A stretch of 64,000 nucleotides of DNA from an uncultured Flavonifractor sp. (GTDB lineage: Bacteria > Bacillota > Clostridia > Oscillospirales > Oscillospiraceae), in NCBI GenBank assembly GCA_947346365.1, contig CANAAV010000006.1, forward strand, positions 1-64,000, read 5' to 3'. The notes beneath the pieces are model-generated. The model was not told the origin of the DNA. It did not search any database and saw only the letters and a list, made by a program, of their open reading frames with translations. A program made the position numbers and the translations under genes. Shown here piece by piece: positions 24,207-32,450 of the stretch; positions within the stretch are counted from its first letter, which is position 1; each line of letters starts with the position of its first letter.

Positions 24207-25209
24207 AGAAAACCGGAAAAAACGGATCCCCCTGCGGCTGCTGGCCGCAGGGGGACTGGCCCTGCTGGCGGCGGTGATCAGCCTGTGCACGGGAGCGGTC
24301 ATGGTGGCGCCCGGAGAACTGGTGCAGGCCTTGCTGGGACAGGGCGGAGGCACCACGGGGGGGAGCATTGTGCTTTTGGTGCGCCTGCCCCGTACGCTGG
24401 GCTGCCTGCTGGCGGGGGCGGCTCTGGCAGCCTCCGGCGCAATTATCCAGACGGTGATGGCAAACCCCCTGGCAGCGCCGAACATCATCGGAGTCAACTC
24501 CGGCGCGGGTTTTTTTGTGGCCCTGTGCAGCGCTTCTCTGCCGGCGGCCCTGTCGGTGAAGCTGTCCCCCCTGGCGGCGTTTCTGGGGGCCTTCGCCTGC
24601 GTCATGCTGGTGCTGCTGATCGCGGAGAAGGCCGGCTCCTCCCGAATCGTTCTGGTACTGGCCGGCGTGGCGATTTCCAATATGTTCGGCGCGGGGACGG
24701 ACGCGGTCGTCACCCTCTCCCCGGACGCTTTGGTGGGGTATTCAGACTTCCGCATCGGCGGGTTGAGCAACGTAACCATGGAGCAGGTGGCCCCGGCCAT
24801 GTGGGTGATTGTACTGTGTCTGGCGGGGGCGCTGCTGTTTTCTAACGAGCTGGACGTGCTCACCTTGGGCTCCGACACCGCGCGGAGCCTGGGCCTGCCG
24901 GTGGGGCGGATGCGGGTGCTGGCGCTGGCCTTTGCCGCGGCCCTGGCGGGAGCGGCGGTGAGCTTTTCCGGACTGCTGGGCTTTGTGGGGCTCATCGTGC
25001 CGCATATCATCCGCAGACTCATCGGCAGCGAGAGCCGGAATCTTATCCTGGGCTGCGCCCTGGGCGGGGCGGCGCTGTTGACGGTGTGCGACGTGGCGGC
25101 CCGGCTGCTGTTCGCGCCCTACGAGCTGCCGGTGGGAATTGTCCTCTCGTTCGCGGGAGGCCCTTTTTTCCTGTGGCTGCTCATCCGGAAAAGGGGGCGG
25201 CATCTATGA
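24196..25209 (+). CDS. btuC: FecCD/BtuC-type ABC permease
   Basis: A 337-aa membrane permease with about 10 helices. Family motifs seen: RLPRTLGCLLAGAALAASGAIIQTVMANPLAAPNIIGVNSGAGF and GFVGLIVPHIIRRLIGSESR. ATG 24196 overlaps the end of the binding-protein gene; ATG 24172 is an alternative. Its stop overlaps the ATPase start (ATGA). Confidence 0.9.
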   Translation: MAGRENRKKRIPLRLLAAGGLALLAAVISLCTGAVMVAPGELVQALLGQGGGTTGGSIVLLVRLPRTLGCLLAGAALAASGAIIQTVMANPLAAPNIIGVNSGAGFFVALCSASLPAALSVKLSPLAAFLGAFACVMLVLLIAEKAGSSRIVLVLAGVAISNMFGAGTDAVVTLSPDALVGYSDFRIGGLSNVTMEQVAPAMWVIVLCLAGALLFSNELDVLTLGSDTARSLGLPVGRMRVLALAFAAALAGAAVSFSGLLGFVGLIVPHIIRRLIGSESRNLILGCALGGAALLTVCDVAARLLFAPYELPVGIVLSFAGGPFFLWLLIRKRGRHL

Positions 25210-25961
25210 TCGAGCTGCGGGATCTGTCTGTGGGCTACCATGCGCAGGCGGTTTTGGAGCATGTGGACCTGGATTTTCCCCAGGGCAGCGTGACCGTGCT
25301 TCTGGGCCCCAACGGCTGTGGAAAGAGCACCCTGCTCAAAACCGCCCTGGGCCTGCTGCCGCCGGTGTCGGGAGAGGTGCTCTATGACGGGCGGCCCCTC
25401 TCCGCCCTTGCCGGCTCTGAGGTGGCCCGAAAAGCGGCCTATATGGCCCAGAATCACGCCATACCGTCCATTACGGCAAAGCGCATGGTACTCCACGGGC
25501 GGTTTCCCTACCTCTCATTTCCCCGGCGCTACCGGAAGGAGGACTACGAGGCGGTCCGTCGGGCTTTGGAGAGCGCCGGAGGGCTGGAGCTGATGGAGCG
25601 GCCCATGCAGGAGCTCAGCGGCGGGCAGCGGCAAAAGGTCTATCTGGCGATGGCTCTGGCCCAGGAGACCCAGACTATCTTTATGGACGAGCCCACCACC
25701 TGGCTGGATATGCGCCACCAGCTGGAGGTGATGCGCACTGCCAGGGCGTTGGCCGAGGCGGGAAAGGCGGTGGGTCTGGTGAGCCATGACCTGTGCCTGG
25801 CCATGCGTACGGCCCACCGGGTGGCGGTGCTCTCAAACGGAAGAGTGCGCCTGGTAGCCGCGCCGGATGAAGTATTTGAGAGCGGAGCGCTGGACGAGGC
25901 TTTCGGCGTTCTGGTCCGCCGGGTGGACACAGACGGCGGATGGCAGTACTTTTGCGAGTGA
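25206..25961 (+). CDS. btuD: ABC ATPase of the corrinoid importer
   Basis: A 251-aa ATPase driving the importer. Walker A GPNGCGKST near residue 38, Q-loop MAQNHAIPSI, signature LSGGQRQKV, Walker B TIFMDEPTTWLD and H-loop VSHD. The D-loop reads TTWLD rather than the common TSxLD, a known FecE-group variant. ATGA overlap with the permease gene. Confidence 0.92.
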   Translation: MIELRDLSVGYHAQAVLEHVDLDFPQGSVTVLLGPNGCGKSTLLKTALGLLPPVSGEVLYDGRPLSALAGSEVARKAAYMAQNHAIPSITAKRMVLHGRFPYLSFPRRYRKEDYEAVRRALESAGGLELMERPMQELSGGQRQKVYLAMALAQETQTIFMDEPTTWLDMRHQLEVMRTARALAEAGKAVGLVSHDLCLAMRTAHRVAVLSNGRVRLVAAPDEVFESGALDEAFGVLVRRVDTDGGWQYFCE

Positions 25962-25972
25962 TGGAGGAAAAA

Positions 25973-26608
25973 ATGGGTTATTTTCCGCTGTTTATAGACT
26001 TGGAGGGGGTAGCGTGCCTGGTGGCGGGAGCGGGGCGGGTGGCTCTGCGCAAGGCGGAGGCCCTGCTGTGCTGTGGGGCCCGGCTTACCGTGGCCGCGCC
26101 GGAGGCCCTGCCGGAATTCCAGGCCCTGGCGGAGGAGGGAAAGCTCCGCCTGCTCCGGCGGACGGTCCGGATGGAGGATGTGCAGGGGCAGCGTCTGGTG
26201 GTGGCCGCCACCGGCGATCAGGCTGTCAACCGAGCCCTTGCCGCCCGGTGCCGGGAGGCAGGCGTCTGGGTGAACGTAGCCAGCGACCAGCAGGCCTGCA
26301 CCTGTAAATTTCCGGCGATGGTCCGGAGGGGCGAACTGACAGTCGGCGTGTCCACCGGCGGGGCCAGCCCTACGGCGGCCCTGTGTGTGAAGGAAAGAAT
26401 TGAAGAGATGCTCTCAGCCGGTACAAACGCCGGACTGGAGGAGGCCTTGGAGTATTTGACCCGCACGCGGGGGGAGGTAAAAGAGCGCATAAAAGAGGAG
26501 GCCCTGCGCGCTCGGGTATTTGCGGCGCTTTTCGACCGGTGTATGCAGCGGGGCGGAGGGCTGGCAGAGGATGAATTAGAAGCGTTGTTAGAGGAGGCGG
26601 CAAGATGA
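25973..26608 (+). CDS. Precorrin-2 dehydrogenase (sirohydrochlorin-forming)
   Basis: NAD-dependent oxidation of precorrin-2 to sirohydrochlorin, the step before cobalt insertion in anaerobic B12 synthesis or iron insertion for sirohaem. The 211-aa product has the Rossmann motif VAGAGRVALRKAEALL near residue 16 and the family segment FPAMVRRGELTVGVSTGGASPTAA, as in CysG-N/Met8/SirC. ATG 25973 has GGAGG 5 nt upstream; ATG 25961 and 25940 are in frame. The stop overlaps the next start. The C-terminal helical domain is present, but chelatase activity cannot be judged. Confidence 0.9.
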   Translation: MGYFPLFIDLEGVACLVAGAGRVALRKAEALLCCGARLTVAAPEALPEFQALAEEGKLRLLRRTVRMEDVQGQRLVVAATGDQAVNRALAARCREAGVWVNVASDQQACTCKFPAMVRRGELTVGVSTGGASPTAALCVKERIEEMLSAGTNAGLEEALEYLTRTRGEVKERIKEEALRARVFAALFDRCMQRGGGLAEDELEALLEEAAR

Positions 26609-28095
26609 GGGAAGAAGCGGCGGGCTGTGTCTACCTGGTAGGCGCGGGCTGTGGAGAGGGAGATTTGATTACCCTGCGGGGCCTGCGGGCGCTGCGGGAG
26701 TGCGATGCGGTGGTCTATGACGAGCTGATTGACCCGGCCCTGCTGGATCAGGCCCCCCAGGCCCAGCACCACCCGGTGGGCAAGCGCTGCGGGCGGCATT
26801 CGGTGCCCCAGGAGGAGACCAACAGAATGCTGGTGGAGCTGGCCCGGCAGGGAAAGCGGGTGGTCCGCCTGAAGGGGGGCGACCCCTTTGTGTTTGGGCG
26901 GGGAGGAGAAGAAATTTTGACTCTCCAGGCGGCGGGGATCCCTTACGAGGAGATTCCCGGCATCTCTTCCGCGATCGCCATTCCGGCGGCGGCGGGGATT
27001 CCGGTGACCCACCGAGAGCTCAGCCGCAGCTTCCACGTGGTGACGGGACACACCAACGCCCTGGTGGATGTGCTGCCGGAGTCAATCGACGCCCTGGCGG
27101 CGATGCAGGGCACGCTGATATTTTTAATGGGTCTGAGCGCCCTGGAAAAGATTGCCCAGCGGCTCATTGCGGCGGGGAAGGACCCGGCCACTCCGGCGGC
27201 GGTCATCTCCGGGGGCAATTCGCCCCACAAGGCTGCCGTCCGGGGCACTTTGGCGGATATCGCCGGTAAGACCCGCGATGCCCGGGTGCAGGCCCCGGCG
27301 GTGATTGTGGTGGGCGGCGTGGCCGCGCTGGAGATGGCCCCCACCATCCGCAGGCCGCTGGAGGGGGCCAGGGTGGGGCTGCTGGGCACCCCAGTGTTTG
27401 TGGAAAAGCTGGAGAGGAAATTCCAGGCCCTGGGGGCCAAAACCGTGCGCATGGCGGCGGCGGCGGTGGAGCGCCTGCCTGTGCCCATCCGGGCGGAGGA
27501 GCTGTGCGGCGGGGACAAGTGGGTGGTTCTCACCAGCGCCAACGGTGTGCGCTGCTTTTTCCAGTGGCTGGCGGAGGAGCGGATGGATCTGCGCCGGCTG
27601 CACCGGTGTAAATTTGCCGTGATCGGACAGGCCACCGGCAGGGCCCTGGCGGATCGAGGGATTCTGGCGGACCTGTGCCCGGAAACAGCGACCAGCGCCG
27701 CCTTAGGAGCGCAGCTGTGCAGCGCGGTAAAGAGGGGGGAGGAGGCGCTGCTGTTCCGCTCCGCCTCCAGCGACAGCGCTCTGGCCGATGCTCTGGCGGA
27801 CCGCCGGATTGCCGTGCGGGATTTTGACCTGTACGATGCGGTGTTTACTCCGGGAGCGAGCCGGGAGGCGGTGGATTACCTGGTTTTTGCCAGCGCCGGA
27901 GGCGTAAAAGCCTATTTTAAAACCCACAAAACCCTGCCGGAGGGGGCGACGGTGATCTGTATCGGACCGGTGAGCGCCCAGGAGCTGAAGAAATGGACGC
28001 CCGTCCCCTTTTTGACTGCGCCAGAGATATCGGCAGAAGGAATTGTCCGGTGCGCCCAGGCCGACTGGGGCCGCCGGAATCAGCCAAAAGAATAA
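26605..28095 (+). CDS. cobA-hemD: CobA-HemD fusion: SUMT and uroporphyrinogen III synthase
   Basis: A 496-aa bifunctional enzyme. Residues 1-about 250 are uroporphyrinogen III C-methyltransferase (VYLVGAGCGEGDLITLRGLRAL, VVRLKGGDPFVFGRGGEE, SAIAIPAAAGIPVTHRE), adding two methyls to make precorrin-2. Residues about 255-490 are uroporphyrinogen III synthase (GARVGLLGT, VVLTSANGVRCFF, VFASAGGVKAYF). The fusion is common in clostridia. It makes the substrate for the preceding dehydrogenase. ATGA overlap upstream. Confidence 0.94.
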   Translation: MREEAAGCVYLVGAGCGEGDLITLRGLRALRECDAVVYDELIDPALLDQAPQAQHHPVGKRCGRHSVPQEETNRMLVELARQGKRVVRLKGGDPFVFGRGGEEILTLQAAGIPYEEIPGISSAIAIPAAAGIPVTHRELSRSFHVVTGHTNALVDVLPESIDALAAMQGTLIFLMGLSALEKIAQRLIAAGKDPATPAAVISGGNSPHKAAVRGTLADIAGKTRDARVQAPAVIVVGGVAALEMAPTIRRPLEGARVGLLGTPVFVEKLERKFQALGAKTVRMAAAAVERLPVPIRAEELCGGDKWVVLTSANGVRCFFQWLAEERMDLRRLHRCKFAVIGQATGRALADRGILADLCPETATSAALGAQLCSAVKRGEEALLFRSASSDSALADALADRRIAVRDFDLYDAVFTPGASREAVDYLVFASAGGVKAYFKTHKTLPEGATVICIGPVSAQELKKWTPVPFLTAPEISAEGIVRCAQADWGRRNQPKE

Positions 28096-28108
28096 GGGGT
28101 TGGACAGG

Positions 28109-28888
28109 ATGAAGCAGGCGCTGCTGATTGTCAGCTTTGGGACCACGGTACCCAAGGCGAAGCTGGATATTGAGGGAGTGGAGCGGGCGCTGGCGGAAGC
28201 GGCTCCCCAGATGGATGTGCATAGGGCCTATACCAGCTCTATTATCCGCAGAATTTTGTCCGGGCGGGGGGAGCCGGTGCCCAGCGTGGAGGAGGCGCTG
28301 GAGCAGCTGGCGGAGCAGGGGTACACTCACGTGTATGTGCAGCCCACCCATCTGCTTCCCGGGGTGGAGTACGCCAAGATAAAGCGGGCGCTTCACTGCT
28401 TCCCCGGGCGCAAGCGGTTTGAAAAGCTGGCGCTGGGAAGCCCGCTGCTGCCGGACAACCGGTCGCTTTTGGAGCTGGCGCAGGTGATCGGCACGTGCTA
28501 TCTACCGGAGGAGGGGGCCCTGGTGCTGATGGGGCATGGCAGCGAGAGCTTTGCCAACCTGGTCTATCCCGCCTTGCAGACGGTGCTGGCGCTGAGCGGA
28601 GTGGAGCGCGCCTATGTGGGAACGGTGGAGGGCTGGCCTGAGCTGGATCAGGTGCTGGAGCAGCTGAAGCGGACAGAATACCGCCAGGTGAGGCTGGTTC
28701 CGCTGATGCTGGTGGCGGGAGACCATGCCGTGAACGACATGGCGGGTGAGGCTCCGGAGAGCTGGAAAAGCCGTCTGGAGGCGGCGGGTTATGCCGTGAG
28801 CTGCCACATGGACGGCCTAGGTTCCCAGCCGGCCATTCAGGCCATGTACCAAAAGCGTCTGCGGGCGCTGCTGGAGACGGCGCAGTAA
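28109..28888 (+). CDS. cbiK: Anaerobic cobaltochelatase CbiK
   Basis: Inserts Co2+ into sirohydrochlorin (class II chelatase, cytosolic form with no signal peptide). The 259-aa product has LLIVSFGTTVPKA at the N-terminus and candidate metal-binding residues in VQPTHLLPGVE, LMGHGSES and GDHAVNDMAG, as in Salmonella CbiK. The start is ATG 28109, 13 nt after the upstream stop; the frame opens earlier at 28043 inside cobA-hemD. Last gene of the riboswitch operon. Confidence 0.93.
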   Translation: MKQALLIVSFGTTVPKAKLDIEGVERALAEAAPQMDVHRAYTSSIIRRILSGRGEPVPSVEEALEQLAEQGYTHVYVQPTHLLPGVEYAKIKRALHCFPGRKRFEKLALGSPLLPDNRSLLELAQVIGTCYLPEEGALVLMGHGSESFANLVYPALQTVLALSGVERAYVGTVEGWPELDQVLEQLKRTEYRQVRLVPLMLVAGDHAVNDMAGEAPESWKSRLEAAGYAVSCHMDGLGSQPAIQAMYQKRLRALLETAQ

Positions 28889-28908
28889 AATCCACATGCT
28901 CTGCGGCC

Positions 28909-29116
28909 GGCCCTGCCGGGTTTCAGCTTGTCGAAAAAGCTTCACAGAGTTTCCGTCCGCAGGCGGGAAAAAATGAAAGTCCGTTTTCTCCGGCGACGTG
29001 CGCGTCGGAGAAAACGCTTCTCGGCCCGCAAGTGTGGCCGCTGTCCGCAGTCGGGCTGCATCCCCGCTGTCGAAAAAGGCAAAGCCTTTTTCGACAGACT
29101 GAAACCCGCCAGGGCC
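28909..29116. repeat. Third inverted-repeat element, 208 bp
   Basis: Ends 28909-28939 (GGCCCTGCCGGGTTTCAG, then TTGTCGAAAAAG) and 29086-29116 are reverse complements at 28 of 31 positions. Inside are two further hairpins, GTTTTCTCCG/CGGAGAAAAC (about 28982-29015) and CTGTCGAAAAAGGC/GCCTTTTTCGACAG (29067-29097). No credible ORF. It fills the gap between cbiK and the tail-fibre-like gene. Confidence 0.6.
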
Positions 29117-29146
29117 GCCCCAATCTGGGGTGGCCCTGGCGGGTTT
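29102..29146 (+). terminator. Terminator of the cobalamin operon
   Basis: Perfect 15-bp arms AAACCCGCCAGGGCC (29102-29116) and GGCCCTGGCGGGTTT (29132-29146). It shares its left arm with the end of the repeat element at 28909-29116. Confidence 0.7.
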
Positions 29147-29197
29147 GCTGTCTTGCGTTGGATGGATAGCCCAGCCTGTGAACAGGCTGGGAGGGGC

Positions 29198-29605
29198 TCA
29201 GCGGAAGGCCATGTAGGCGTGCAGAACGCCGGAGGGGTTGAGCCAGGTGTACTTGTCGGCCTTGACAGTAAAGCCGGTGCTGGTGATGGTGATCAGACTG
29301 CTGCCCTCGCCGCTGATCCCGATGTGGGCCAGGGCGGTGGCGGCTTGGCCGGACGCGACTAAAACGGCCTTAGGGCGGAAGCCCAGTGTGCAGACGTAGG
29401 TGCCGCCGTTTCCCGTAAAAGTGCCAAAAGTGGCCTCGAGCTTGGCGCTGAGGGCGGTCTGGGTGGAGGCCTGGTCGGCCTTGCTTGTCTCCAGACCGTG
29501 TAGGGCGGTATCCACCTTTAAAAAGTCCTCGTTAAAATCGCTGCGCAGGAAATTGTCGCTGGGCGCCCACTGATGCAGGCCGTAGTGTTCTGTCAATGCT
29601 CCCAT
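29198..29605 (-). CDS. Solitary phage tail-fibre-like protein
   Basis: A 135-aa protein. The N-terminus MGALTEHYGLHQWAPSDNFLRSDFNEDFLKVDTAL is the adapter pattern found on clostridial phage tail-fibre proteins. A coiled-coil-like stretch (LETSKADQASTQTALSAKLEA) follows, then a beta-rich tip (FTGNGGTYVCTLGFRPKAVLVASG). RBS AAAGGAGG is excellent. No other structural phage gene, integrase or lysis gene is nearby. It may be a prophage leftover or a domesticated surface protein. Confidence 0.65.
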   Translation of the reverse strand: MGALTEHYGLHQWAPSDNFLRSDFNEDFLKVDTALHGLETSKADQASTQTALSAKLEATFGTFTGNGGTYVCTLGFRPKAVLVASGQAATALAHIGISGEGSSLITITSTGFTVKADKYTWLNPSGVLHAYMAFR

Positions 29606-29700
29606 AAGTAGAGCCTCCTTTCTCTATTTACAGTGGGACAGGCTGTGAAAGGGTATTCCGGCGTACAACTTTCCTCATTTTTGTATATTGTCAGGAAAAA

Positions 29701-29729
29701 TTGACAAAGAAATGGAAGAGCGGTATAAT
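29701..29729 (+). promoter_or_regulatory. Promoter of the O-antigen-ligase-like gene
   Basis: TTGACA (29701-29706), 17-bp spacer, TATAAT (29724-29729), both consensus. It leaves a leader of about 185 nt with no ORF that has a ribosome site. Confidence 0.85.
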
Positions 29730-29920
29730 AACCGCAAAGCGGCGGCCAAGTTGGCGTTTCATGAATTTGTATTTTGCCTTTTATGGAAAATAGACAGAAA
29801 TATGCCGCGGGTTCTTCTCTTTTTACCGCTTTGGGAAAAGACGGAAGTACACGGGAGAGGATTGGACGGCAGGGAATGGGACAGGTCCGGCCCCTGCCGT
29901 AAAACAGGAGGTTAAAGGTT

Positions 29921-32353
29921 ATGGCGAAAAAACAGTCCCAACGCAGACGAGCCAAGCCGGCCCAGGGGCCGGCAGAGCCGGTTTCCATCCCGGCGGCCGC
30001 GCCGCAGATAAACGGCGGGGCGGTTTCCCCGGCGGCGCCGGTGAAAAAGGGATGGGCCTTTTTGGCTCTGACCGTCTTGTTTTTTATCATGAGCCTGTTT
30101 ACGGTGGCCTCTACGATGAAAGGGCTGGCGATTGTGACCTTCACCGCCACAATCGCCGTGGTGATTTTCCGCCTGCCTGTGCTGGGGCGGCGCATGACGC
30201 TGCCCTTCGCGGCGGTGACCCTTTGGGTGGTCATGTGCGGGATATCCACCCTCTATGCCATCGCGGGTAAGTTTGCGCTGCAGAGCTTTTTGCGGCTTGC
30301 GGTGGGATACTGTGTATTTTTGCTGTTTATCGCCTTTGCCCGGGAGGGGGAAGACCAGGGGCGGGGCTGGGCCACTCTGTTGGCGGGGGCCTCCGCCCTG
30401 GCGGGGCTGGTGAGCATTGATATGCTCTCCACCCATCTGATCAGCGGGCCGGTGCAGAGCTTTTTAGGGCTGTTTACGAGAAGCTATGAGGGCATTGCCA
30501 GTGTGTCGGTCAATACCCGCATGACCTCCATCTATTTGAATCCCAATGTGTTTGCGGGGGTCAGCGGAATGGGCGTGATGCTCTCCCTGGGCCTGGCCAA
30601 CACCGCGCGGCGGACGGGGGAACGCCGTTTTCAGCTGTGCTGCCTCTTTCTCAACGCGCTGTCCTTCGTGCTGGTGTTCAGCATGGGAGGCAGCACGATG
30701 ATCAGCCTGGGCTTTTTGGCCTTTCTGCTGCTGGAAGCAAAGCAGCGCCGGGGGCCGCTGCTGGTGCTGATGGTGGAGACCTTTGTACTGGTGCTGGCGG
30801 CGACATTCCCGATCTTTTTGACCAGCTTTGGGGAGTGGAACGGCTTCCAGCCGGTTCCGCTGCTGTGCGCCGCCGGAGGAGCGCTGCTGCTGTGCCTGGC
30901 AGACCAGTTCATTGGAAGCAAGCTGGCGGACGTTCTGGCCGGCCGGGGAAAGCTGGTGCTGGGTTTGCTCCTGGGCGTGCTTGCAGCGGTGGGCGTCTAT
31001 GTGGCGGTGGCCCTGAATGTGACCGGAGGCGTCACCTTAAAGGCGGACCAGAGCTTTATTCGCGCCGACTACCTGGCGCCGGGGGAGTATACGCTGGAGG
31101 TAGAGGCAAATCAGACAAGCCGCCTGCGGGTCTACTGCGAGACGCTGGAAGACGCTATGCGGGGGACAAGACACAACTTGTATGACGGAGATTCAGAGAA
31201 CGTTGCTTTTACGGTCCCTGAGGACAGTCAGGTTGTATTTTTCCAATTTCTTCCTGACACAGAGGTTCGTGTGGAGTCTGCAAATTACCGGGGGGCGGCG
31301 GGCCAGGGCAGCCTGAAGCTCAAATATCTCCTGCTGCCGGGTTTTGTAGCCAACCGCATCCAGGGCGTCTTTGCCAACCACAACGCGATTCAGCGTACGG
31401 TCTATTTCCGGGATGGGATGAAGCTTTTCCAACGCAGCCCTGTGTTCGGGCTGGGCATGGGCGCCTTTGAAAACGCGGTGTGCAGCGTGCAGAACTATTT
31501 CTATGAGACCAAATATGCCCATAACCACTATATTCAGATGCTGGTGGAGACTGGCGCGGTAGGCTTGATACTGTTCCTGGCGGTGCTGGGGCTGTCTGGG
31601 GCGGCGGTTTTGAAGAGCCGCCGGAGGGAGGACGCCAGCCCGCTGACCGCCGCGCTGGGAGGCGCGCTGGTGTTTATGGCGGGCCATGCGGTGGTGGAGA
31701 TGACCTTTTCGGAGAATTTCTTTTTGCTGACGGCCCTTGGCGTGTTTGCGCTTATCAGCTTGTGCTGCGGCGGGACGCTTCCGCTGCTGCCGGAGCGGGA
31801 GCACGTACGCAGGTGGCTGGGACTCGGCATTGGCGGCCTTCTGGCGGTCTATGCCGTGCTGCTGGGGCTGAATATGCGGGCCAATCAGCTTTTTGGCAGC
31901 ATATCCAGCTCGCCGGATCCCTTCGGAACCCTGAAATCCATTGTTGTGATGGATCGCTTCGAGTGGAAGGACTATATGCTGACGTATGTGTATAACGCCG
32001 TGAACATGCCGCAGGAGAGCCCGGTCCGGGCGCAGGCGGACGAATACGCCGCGCAGCTGATGCAGGCGGAGTCTAACTCGGCGCCGCTGTATGTGGCGCG
32101 GTACTACTTTGGGACCGACCAGGTGCAGAAGGGCTTTGCAGCCCTGGAGAAATACGGGACATATGTTGTTTCCGACCCAGACACCTGGAAGGAAATTTTC
32201 CAGCTGCTGGAGAGCGAGGAGCGGGATACCGGGGAATTCCGGGAAGGGGTGGCCCGTCTATACCAGATCCTCCAGGATTGGAATGCCACCAGCATCGGAC
32301 CGGTGAAGCTGAGCGAACAGGCGGAGGCTTTTGTACAGCGGGTTGCCGGGTAG
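29921..32353 (+). CDS. O-antigen ligase (Wzy_C)-family membrane protein
   Basis: An 810-aa polytopic protein. The Ala/Pro-rich cytoplasmic N-terminus (1-43) is followed by about 12 membrane segments. The Wzy_C signature is AHNHYIQMLVETGAVGLILFL near residue 530. Two large soluble parts are notable: a segment of about 100 residues (about 365-480, LKADQSFIRADYLAPGEYTLEVEANQTS) just before the ligase loop, and a helical C-terminus of about 170 residues after the last membrane span (TPR-like in feel). Probably polymerises or ligates a surface glycan; the substrate is unknown. RBS CAGGAGG. Upstream of glmM, about 100 bp apart. Confidence 0.8.
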   Translation: MAKKQSQRRRAKPAQGPAEPVSIPAAAPQINGGAVSPAAPVKKGWAFLALTVLFFIMSLFTVASTMKGLAIVTFTATIAVVIFRLPVLGRRMTLPFAAVTLWVVMCGISTLYAIAGKFALQSFLRLAVGYCVFLLFIAFAREGEDQGRGWATLLAGASALAGLVSIDMLSTHLISGPVQSFLGLFTRSYEGIASVSVNTRMTSIYLNPNVFAGVSGMGVMLSLGLANTARRTGERRFQLCCLFLNALSFVLVFSMGGSTMISLGFLAFLLLEAKQRRGPLLVLMVETFVLVLAATFPIFLTSFGEWNGFQPVPLLCAAGGALLLCLADQFIGSKLADVLAGRGKLVLGLLLGVLAAVGVYVAVALNVTGGVTLKADQSFIRADYLAPGEYTLEVEANQTSRLRVYCETLEDAMRGTRHNLYDGDSENVAFTVPEDSQVVFFQFLPDTEVRVESANYRGAAGQGSLKLKYLLLPGFVANRIQGVFANHNAIQRTVYFRDGMKLFQRSPVFGLGMGAFENAVCSVQNYFYETKYAHNHYIQMLVETGAVGLILFLAVLGLSGAAVLKSRRREDASPLTAALGGALVFMAGHAVVEMTFSENFFLLTALGVFALISLCCGGTLPLLPEREHVRRWLGLGIGGLLAVYAVLLGLNMRANQLFGSISSSPDPFGTLKSIVVMDRFEWKDYMLTYVYNAVNMPQESPVRAQADEYAAQLMQAESNSAPLYVARYYFGTDQVQKGFAALEKYGTYVVSDPDTWKEIFQLLESEERDTGEFREGVARLYQILQDWNATSIGPVKLSEQAEAFVQRVAG

Positions 32354-32450
32354 ACCGGGCGCCTGTAAAGGCTGCGGCATATTGCCGGTGAACAGAGCGT
32401 AGACTAGGCCGTAAAAGCGGCGAAGCGCCAGAGGAGAAAGGGCGAATCAA

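Noticed and set aside
23139..25022. 627-aa minus frame opposite the B12 importer genes
   Set aside because: Antisense to clear transporter genes; low-complexity translation.
29198..29605. Prophage region
   Set aside because: Only one phage-like gene; no integrase, terminase, capsid or lysis genes in the neighbouring sequence.
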